Assembly: GCF_028023555.1 (NCBI RefSeq)
Contig: NZ_JAQIOY010000010.1
Location: forward strand, 62,001-126,000
Direction of reading: 5' to 3'
DNA length: 64,000 nucleotides
From: Thalassococcus_A lentus
GTDB taxonomy: Bacteria > Pseudomonadota > Alphaproteobacteria > Rhodobacterales > Rhodobacteraceae
A program made the position numbers and the translations under genes. Below the pieces are notes generated by a model that searched no databases, was not told the DNA's origin, and saw only the letters and a program-made list of their open reading frames with translations. Positions 59,180 to 64,000 of the stretch are shown piece after piece; within the stretch, counting starts at the first letter, position 1; every line of letters begins with the position of its first letter.

Positions 59180-60079
59180 TTAAGCGAGCCAAGCCAGCGA
59201 AATCAGGGACAAGGTGCTTGTCCAGATGATGACAGGGGCGATTGTGTCGGTGCGTACGCCGTAGAGCATCGCCAGCGCAAAGGCCATTGCGCCCGATGGG
59301 CCCGCGGCATTCAGGATCAGCAGTTGTTCCCATTGAGCGGGGCTGCTTTGAAGTGCCATCACGCCAAACACCATCGCGGGCAGCACCAAGAGCTTCAGTG
59401 CGCTCATGGTTGCAACGGTCGCGTTCGGGACCAGACTGTGCCCGGACAGGATCACGCCCAGTGCAAAGAGTGTCAGAGGTGCTGCGGCTGCGCCCGCAAA
59501 CTCCATGGCTGTTAATGCGGGAACAGGAATGGGGATAGCCGCAAGGTTCAGCACGGCCCCCAAGGCAATTGCCAAAAGAACCGGATTCAGCGCAATGCGC
59601 CTGAGCGATGCCGCAGGGCTGGCGTTCCGATTTGCCATCAGGTCAGTGGTGATAATGAAAAATGCAAAGCTGACCGAGGCATCCCAGGCCACGACAGCGG
59701 TGATCGGCAGGGTGGCTTCGCCGTAGATCAGGATCGAGATGGGCAGGATATAGAGCAGCGAATTGACGAAAACCATCGCCATGCCCAGCAGCCATGCTTC
59801 CAGAAACTCGCGGCGCAGCACGAACCGGGCAATGCTGAACCCCAGAAGGAACATCACAGCCTGACAGGCGACATAGCCGAACAGCGCCTCTGGCACAAAG
59901 GCTGCAAAATCCACGCTGGCAATCAGCGGCAGGATCAGACCGGGCTGGAGTATGAGAAACGAAATACGATTGACCGCCGCTGCCTCGTCACGGCTGATGT
60001 GCTTCGTCCGGCCCAGAACGAAGCCAAGCGCCAGCAAGGAAAAGACCGGCAGAATGTTGTGGGTCAGGATCGTCAGCAT
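59180..60079 (-). CDS. AEC-family (auxin efflux carrier-like) transporter
   Basis: The 299-residue membrane protein has about nine to ten transmembrane helices in two homologous halves, with the family features NRISFLILQPGLILPLIA and ILNAAGPSGAMAFALAMLYG. AEC proteins export or exchange organic acids such as malonate or malate. The substrate is not predictable here. Confidence 0.88.
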   Translation of the reverse strand: MLTILTHNILPVFSLLALGFVLGRTKHISRDEAAAVNRISFLILQPGLILPLIASVDFAAFVPEALFGYVACQAVMFLLGFSIARFVLRREFLEAWLLGMAMVFVNSLLYILPISILIYGEATLPITAVVAWDASVSFAFFIITTDLMANRNASPAASLRRIALNPVLLAIALGAVLNLAAIPIPVPALTAMEFAGAAAAPLTLFALGVILSGHSLVPNATVATMSALKLLVLPAMVFGVMALQSSPAQWEQLLILNAAGPSGAMAFALAMLYGVRTDTIAPVIIWTSTLSLISLAWLA

Positions 60080-60114
60080 TTCGCGGTCTTTCGCAGTAAT
60101 TTCCCGATGAGGGA

Positions 60115-60957
60115 CTAGCGCTCGCCGCGCCGTGCCATGAACGCGAGCCGTTCAAACAGGTGTACGTCCTGTTCATTTTTCAGCAATGCGCCATGCAACC
60201 GGGGCAGGGCGCTCGCACCGTCGCGTTTCAGGTCTTCGGCTGTCAGGTCTTCGGCCAAAAGCAATTTGAGCCAATCCAGCACTTCGGACGTCGACGGCTT
60301 TTTCTTGAGACCGGTTTGTTCGCGCAATTCGTAGAACTGGGTCAGCGCGGCTGTCAGCAGCGACTCCTTGATGCCGGGATGGTGCACCTCGACGATTTTG
60401 CGCAGCACCTCAGGTTCGGGAAAGCGGATGTAGTGAAAGAAACAGCGGCGCAAGAAGGCGTCGGGCAGTTCCTTTTCATTGTTCGAGGTGATGATGACAA
60501 TCGGGCGGTGAACGGCCTTTACGGTTTCGCCGGTCTCGTAGACGTGGAATTCCATACGATCCAATTCCTGCAGCAGATCGTTGGGAAATTCGATGTCGGC
60601 CTTATCCACTTCGTCGATCAGCAGAACGACCTTTTCGCCCGCTTCAAAGGCCTGCCAGAGCTTGCCTTTGCGGATATAGTTGCGCACGTCGTTGACCCGC
60701 TCATCGCCCAGCTGACTGTCTCGCAGACGGCTGACCGCATCATATTCGTAAAGGCCCTGTTGTGCCTTGGTGGTGGATTTGATGTTCCATTCGATCATCG
60801 GCACGTTCAGGGCGCTTGCCACTTGGCGGGCAAGTTCGGTCTTGCCGGTGCCGGGTTCACCCTTAACAAGAAGTGGTCGCTCCAATGTCACGGCCGCGTT
60901 GACCGCCATGGTCAGGTCGTCCGTGGCCACATAGCTTTCCGTGCCTTCGAATTTCAT
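60115..60957 (-). CDS. MoxR-family AAA ATPase
   Basis: The 280-residue AAA+ ATPase has Walker A GEPGTGKT (33-40), Walker B VVLLIDEVDKAD, sensor-1 ITSNNEKELPDAFLRRC, and the usual C-terminal lid. MoxR proteins pair with VWA/CoxE proteins; the partner is at 55513-56697. Genes between them share the strand and may have inserted into, or joined, the pair. Confidence 0.92.
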   Translation of the reverse strand: MKFEGTESYVATDDLTMAVNAAVTLERPLLVKGEPGTGKTELARQVASALNVPMIEWNIKSTTKAQQGLYEYDAVSRLRDSQLGDERVNDVRNYIRKGKLWQAFEAGEKVVLLIDEVDKADIEFPNDLLQELDRMEFHVYETGETVKAVHRPIVIITSNNEKELPDAFLRRCFFHYIRFPEPEVLRKIVEVHHPGIKESLLTAALTQFYELREQTGLKKKPSTSEVLDWLKLLLAEDLTAEDLKRDGASALPRLHGALLKNEQDVHLFERLAFMARRGER

Positions 60958-60998
60958 TTGCGCGATCCCTTATATTCCAAGCCGTTGCCCCGGCGAAA

Positions 60999-61015
60999 AC
61001 GTCTGTCTCAGACGT
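60999..61015. promoter_or_regulatory. Palindrome in the divergent moxR-dksA region
   Basis: ACGTCTG-TCT-CAGACGT has perfect 7-bp arms and a 3-base centre. It lies in the 167-base region from which MoxR and DksA are transcribed in opposite directions. It may be a repressor or activator site for either; no regulator is visible nearby. Confidence 0.35.
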
Positions 61016-61124
61016 GATTGTGTAGTGACATCCCCCGGGGCTTGCGGTAAGTGCTGCGCCCGAGGGGTGCCAGATATCTAAGGGAATTACCATCATGGAT
61101 ATTGGCAAGAGCAAGGGAGCCGAT

Positions 61125-61547
61125 ATGAAAGCAGAGTCCTTTCTTCCTGACGATTATCGTCCAGCCGAAGACGAGCCATTCATGAATGACCGCCAGCTGG
61201 AGTATTTTCGGCGCAAGTTGATTGCGTGGAAAGAAGAATTGCTGGCCGGAAGCCGTGACACCATCGAAGGATTGCAGGACAGCACCCGCAATATCCCCGA
61301 TGTCACTGACCGTGCGTCCGAAGAAACCGACCGCGCGTTGGAGCTGCGTACGCGCGACCGCCAGCGCAAACTGGTCAACAAAATCGATTCTGCCCTGCGC
61401 CGGATCGATGAGGGTGAATACGGTTACTGCGAAGTGACCGGTGAGCCGATCAGCCTCAAACGACTGGACGCACGTCCGATCGCTACCATGAGCCTTGAGG
61501 CGCAAGAGCGTCACGAGCGCCGTGAGAAGGTCCATCGCGACGACTGA
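61125..61547 (+). CDS. dksA: RNA polymerase-binding transcription factor DksA
   Basis: From ATG 61125, with AAGGGAG just upstream, the 140-residue protein has the coiled-coil (PFMNDRQLEYFRRKLIAWKE), the tip acidic residues in DVTDRASEETDRALEL, and a globular C-terminal domain. Only the first cysteine of the zinc finger remains (GYCEVTGEPISLKRLDARP), which is normal in alphaproteobacteria to my knowledge. DksA acts with ppGpp in the stringent response. An alternative start at 61095 would add ten residues. Confidence 0.93.
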   Translation: MKAESFLPDDYRPAEDEPFMNDRQLEYFRRKLIAWKEELLAGSRDTIEGLQDSTRNIPDVTDRASEETDRALELRTRDRQRKLVNKIDSALRRIDEGEYGYCEVTGEPISLKRLDARPIATMSLEAQERHERREKVHRDD

Positions 61548-61572
61548 CCGCAGGGTCTTTGATGAATTGAAC

Positions 61573-61602
61573 AACGCCGGGGCTTTTGCCCCGGCGTTTT
61601 TT
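61573..61602 (+). terminator. Rho-independent terminator of dksA
   Basis: ACGCCGGGGC/GCCCCGGCGT (61574-61583 with 61588-61597) with loop TTTT is followed by five further T residues. Confidence 0.92.
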
Positions 61603-61618
61603 CATGCCTAAAGAGGTC

Positions 61619-62791
61619 ATGGCTCTCACAGGCAGGCATATCACCATTTTGGGCGGCGGCATTGGCGGTCTGGCTGCAGCTTTGGCGATGCGCGCCCGTG
61701 GCGCTGACGTGTCCATTCTCGAACAGGCCGATGCGATCCGCGAAGTCGGCGCGGGTATTCAGGTCAGCCCCAACGGGCTTCGTGTGATCGAGGCCTTGGG
61801 ATTGGCCGATCGCTTTGCCTTGGCTTCGGTCAGGGCACAGGCGGTTTCCCTGCGCGACTATGCGCAGGGGCGCGACATCACATCTTTGGATCTGGGACTG
61901 CTGCCCAAGGGGCAGGATTACCGTTTTGTGCACCGGGCTGATCTGATCGATCTGTTGGCCGATGCCGCGCGTGCGTCCGGTGTGCAGATCAGGCTCTTGC
62001 AGCAGGCAACCGAAGTGCGCCCCGGCACACGCCCGCAGGTCAGGCTGGCCACAGGGTGTTGCATCGAGACCGAACTGGTGGTGGGCGCCGACGGGCTGCA
62101 TTCGGTTGTGCGCCCGGCCTTGAACGGCAAAGCTGAGCCGTTCTTTACCGGGCAGGTCGCATGGCGGGCGATTGTGCCGAACGTCGTCGGGCATCCGGCA
62201 GAAGCTCGCGTTCATATGGCGCCGGGCCGACATCTCGTGAGTTATCCGCTTCGGGATGAAAGCTGCGTCAATCTGGTTGCCGTCGAAGAACGCGACGTCT
62301 GGACCGCCGAAGGCTGGAGCCAAACTGGCGATGCCGATGAGCTGCGAGCAACCTTTGGCGATTTTGGCGGTGACTGTGCCGCCTTGTTGAAGGCTGTAGC
62401 GCACCCCGGCGTCTGGGGATTGTTCAGGCATCCCGTGGCGCCGGTCTGGCACGCGCAGGGCGTGGCTCTTCTGGGGGACGCAGCGCATCCGACTTTGCCG
62501 TTTCTTGCGCAAGGGGCCAATATGGCGCTGGAAGATGCTTGGGTGCTGACGGCCTGTCTGGATCAGGACGACGACCCTTTTGCGGCACTCAAACGGTATC
62601 AGGCCCTACGCAGGGATCGTGTCGTACGTGTCATCAAAACGGCTAATGGCAATGCCCGCAAGTATCACCTGCGCAATCCGCTGGTGCGATCCATTGCGCA
62701 TGCCGGCCTGTCGGTCTTGGGCCGCGCCGCACCAGTTCGGATGCTCAGACAATTCGACTGGCTCTACGGTCACGACGTGACCGCTTCCTGA
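61619..62791 (+). CDS. FAD-dependent monooxygenase (group A, salicylate hydroxylase-like)
   Basis: The 390-residue flavoprotein has the N-terminal GxGxxG FAD motif in ILGGGIGGLAAALAM, the GADGLHSVVR motif, and the second FAD motif LLGDAAHPTLPFLAQGAN. This layout is that of aromatic hydroxylases using NAD(P)H. The substrate is unknown. The ribosome site AAAGAGG is close to ATG 61619; ATG 61604 is a possible alternative start. Confidence 0.88.
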   Translation: MALTGRHITILGGGIGGLAAALAMRARGADVSILEQADAIREVGAGIQVSPNGLRVIEALGLADRFALASVRAQAVSLRDYAQGRDITSLDLGLLPKGQDYRFVHRADLIDLLADAARASGVQIRLLQQATEVRPGTRPQVRLATGCCIETELVVGADGLHSVVRPALNGKAEPFFTGQVAWRAIVPNVVGHPAEARVHMAPGRHLVSYPLRDESCVNLVAVEERDVWTAEGWSQTGDADELRATFGDFGGDCAALLKAVAHPGVWGLFRHPVAPVWHAQGVALLGDAAHPTLPFLAQGANMALEDAWVLTACLDQDDDPFAALKRYQALRRDRVVRVIKTANGNARKYHLRNPLVRSIAHAGLSVLGRAAPVRMLRQFDWLYGHDVTAS

Positions 62792-62872
62792 TCCCGGCAG
62801 ATCACAAGCGCGTGCAGCGGGCTGTGCAGAACCCTGTGCTTGGGGCATGATTGCCACAAGGAGGACCTGTCC

Positions 62873-63835
62873 ATGCGCTTTTTCGCTGCTGCTTTTGCCC
62901 TGTTCTTTGCCACCTCGGCCACCGCGAGCCCGGAGTTCTGGCAACACGAATGGCCTGACACCAATTTCGAAAAGACCTCAGTGGGAAACTGGGTTGAGGT
63001 GATCTCGGGCGGTCCGCCAAAGGATGGCATCCCTGCGCTGAGCGATCCGTCGTTCATGAAAGCAGGGCAGGAAATGCGCATTGGTGGCACCGAGCCTGTC
63101 ATTACCGTCGAGCTGGGCGGCCACACGCCACGCGCCTATCCCATCCGCTATTTGACATGGCATGAAATCGTCAATGATACGGTGGGCGGCGTACCGGTTG
63201 CCGTTACCTTTTGTCCGTTGTGCAACTCAGCGCTGACATTTGATCGTCGGGTTGCTGGCAAGGTGCTGACCTTCGGTGTCTCAGGCAAACTGCGCAATTC
63301 CGATATGATCATGTATGACCGCGAAACCCAAAGCTGGTGGCAACAGGCCATGGGAGAGGCGATCGTCGGCGATTTGCTGGGGCAGGAATTGAAACAGGTC
63401 GCCAGCTGGATGGAAAGCTGGGATGAGTTCAAGGCGCGTAATCCCGAAGGTTTGGTCATGGCAGAGCCGGCATGGCCGCGCCCATATGGCCAAAATCCCT
63501 ACCGGCGCTACGACAGCTCGACCAAGCCGTTTTTGTATTCCGGTGATCCACCGCCGCATGACATCCCGTCGCTGATGCGGGTGGTCCGTGTGGGAGATCG
63601 CGCATGGCCAATGGACCGGCTGGCCCGTGAAGAAGCCATCACCGAGGCTGGTATTACGTTGACATGGCGTTCCGGTCAGTCTTCGGCGCTGGACGCATCG
63701 TCCATTGCCAAAGGGCGCGACGTGGGATCAGTGCGAGTGCGCGATGCTGAGGGGCGGGACCTGCCGCATGACCTGATGTTCGCCTTTGCCTTCCATGCGT
63801 TCTGGCCCGAAGGTCAATGGATGCTTGGCAACTGA
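62873..63835 (+). CDS. DUF3179 domain protein, exported
   Basis: From ATG 62873, preceded by CAAGGAGGA, the 320-residue protein has a signal peptide (ending ATASP) and the DUF3179 domain: YPIRYLTWHEIVNDTVGGVP, VTFCPLCNSALTFDR with a C-x2-C motif, and YDRETQSWWQQAMGEAIVG. The biochemical role is unknown; the CPLC pair suggests metal or redox function. Confidence 0.88.
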   Translation: MRFFAAAFALFFATSATASPEFWQHEWPDTNFEKTSVGNWVEVISGGPPKDGIPALSDPSFMKAGQEMRIGGTEPVITVELGGHTPRAYPIRYLTWHEIVNDTVGGVPVAVTFCPLCNSALTFDRRVAGKVLTFGVSGKLRNSDMIMYDRETQSWWQQAMGEAIVGDLLGQELKQVASWMESWDEFKARNPEGLVMAEPAWPRPYGQNPYRRYDSSTKPFLYSGDPPPHDIPSLMRVVRVGDRAWPMDRLAREEAITEAGITLTWRSGQSSALDASSIAKGRDVGSVRVRDAEGRDLPHDLMFAFAFHAFWPEGQWMLGN

Positions 63836-63848
63836 TCTGCAGTCGGTT

Positions 63849-64000
63849 CTAGGCCGCAAAGCGGATCGGCAACCTGCGCGCCAGTGGTGCGAGAGACCCC
63901 ATATGCAGCCAAGTGCCTGAAAGTGTTCGAATTTGCGCCCCTGTGCCGCGCTTGAAGTGCGTGAGGCCGGGGGCGTCCTGAGCATTGAGTGTTCCCAAAT
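63849..64000 (-). CDS. C-terminal end of an unidentified protein (5' part outside window)
   Basis: A minus-strand frame entering from the right edge ends at TAG 63851-63849 and gives 49 residues, including GLTHFKRGTGAQIRTLSGTW and ARRLPIRFAA at the end. It reads as a real protein and resembles, by memory, the end of GNAT-type acyltransferases of the BioF2/FemAB group. It converges with the DUF3179 gene 13 bases away. Confidence 0.5.
   Translation of the reverse strand, partial: LGTLNAQDAPGLTHFKRGTGAQIRTLSGTWLHMGSLAPLARRLPIRFAA

Noticed and set aside
58920..59183. Plus-strand 87-codon frame with protein-like text near its end
   Set aside because: The only upstream start is a TTG without a ribosome site, and I know no homologue. 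It is noted in the intergenic entry but not called.

Overview
The window looks like chromosomal DNA of a marine alphaproteobacterium of the Rhodobacterales (Roseobacter group). The evidence is the GC-rich, densely packed coding; a complete 14-subunit nuo operon of alphaproteobacterial type with many small genes between subunits; proteins I recognise as DUF5333- and DUF5337-like; a cysteine-poor DksA; and an intergenic repeat of the kind common in this order. I see no rRNA, CRISPR array, insertion sequence, prophage or conjugation gene.

Layout. 1-3.7 kb: the end of RNase E, then a divergent pair of peptidoglycan enzymes, a DUF882 (MepK-type) endopeptidase and an L,D-transpeptidase. 3.7-14.6 kb: a leucine/isovalerate catabolic operon (ivd, acyl-CoA synthetase, mccB, mccA, GST, hmgL, liuC) interleaved with small exported or unknown proteins. 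15.4-37.4 kb: nuoA to nuoN with about fifteen non-nuo genes between subunits. These include a protein carrying the same helix-hairpin-helix domain that is fused to the end of NuoE, several small lipoproteins and exported proteins, and a 44-residue membrane peptide coupled between nuoC and nuoD. 37.4-41.3 kb: birA, coaX, rnj and gph in one tight run; BirA would biotinylate MccA. 41.3-46.2 kb, mostly minus strand: rhlE, an exported cupin and two tandem paralogous glycosyltransferases. 46.4-51.2 kb: tgt, lon behind a heat-shock-like promoter, a small exported protein and an HU-like protein.

51.3-54.6 kb: two near-identical tRNA-Val genes (anticodons CAC and UAC) bracket a glycosyltransferase, an AT-rich gap with a possible small RNA, and a LysR regulator. 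54.6-55.5 kb: soxR diverges from two overlapping small genes, and an 18-bp palindrome almost identical to the enterobacterial SoxR box lies between them. The palindrome sits in a 19-bp promoter spacer pointing at the small genes, which marks them as a likely SoxR-controlled operon of unknown function. 55.5-61 kb, minus strand: VWA/CoxE protein, 55-residue membrane protein, DUF2927 lipoprotein, GNAT, AEC transporter and MoxR ATPase. 61-64 kb: dksA, an FAD monooxygenase, a DUF3179 protein and the end of an unidentified gene at the right edge.

The most noteworthy items are the SoxR box with its two small target genes, the helix-hairpin-helix domain shared by NuoE and its neighbour, and the many small genes coupled by stop-start overlaps inside the nuo and leucine operons, several of them shorter than the length limits used by most gene finders.
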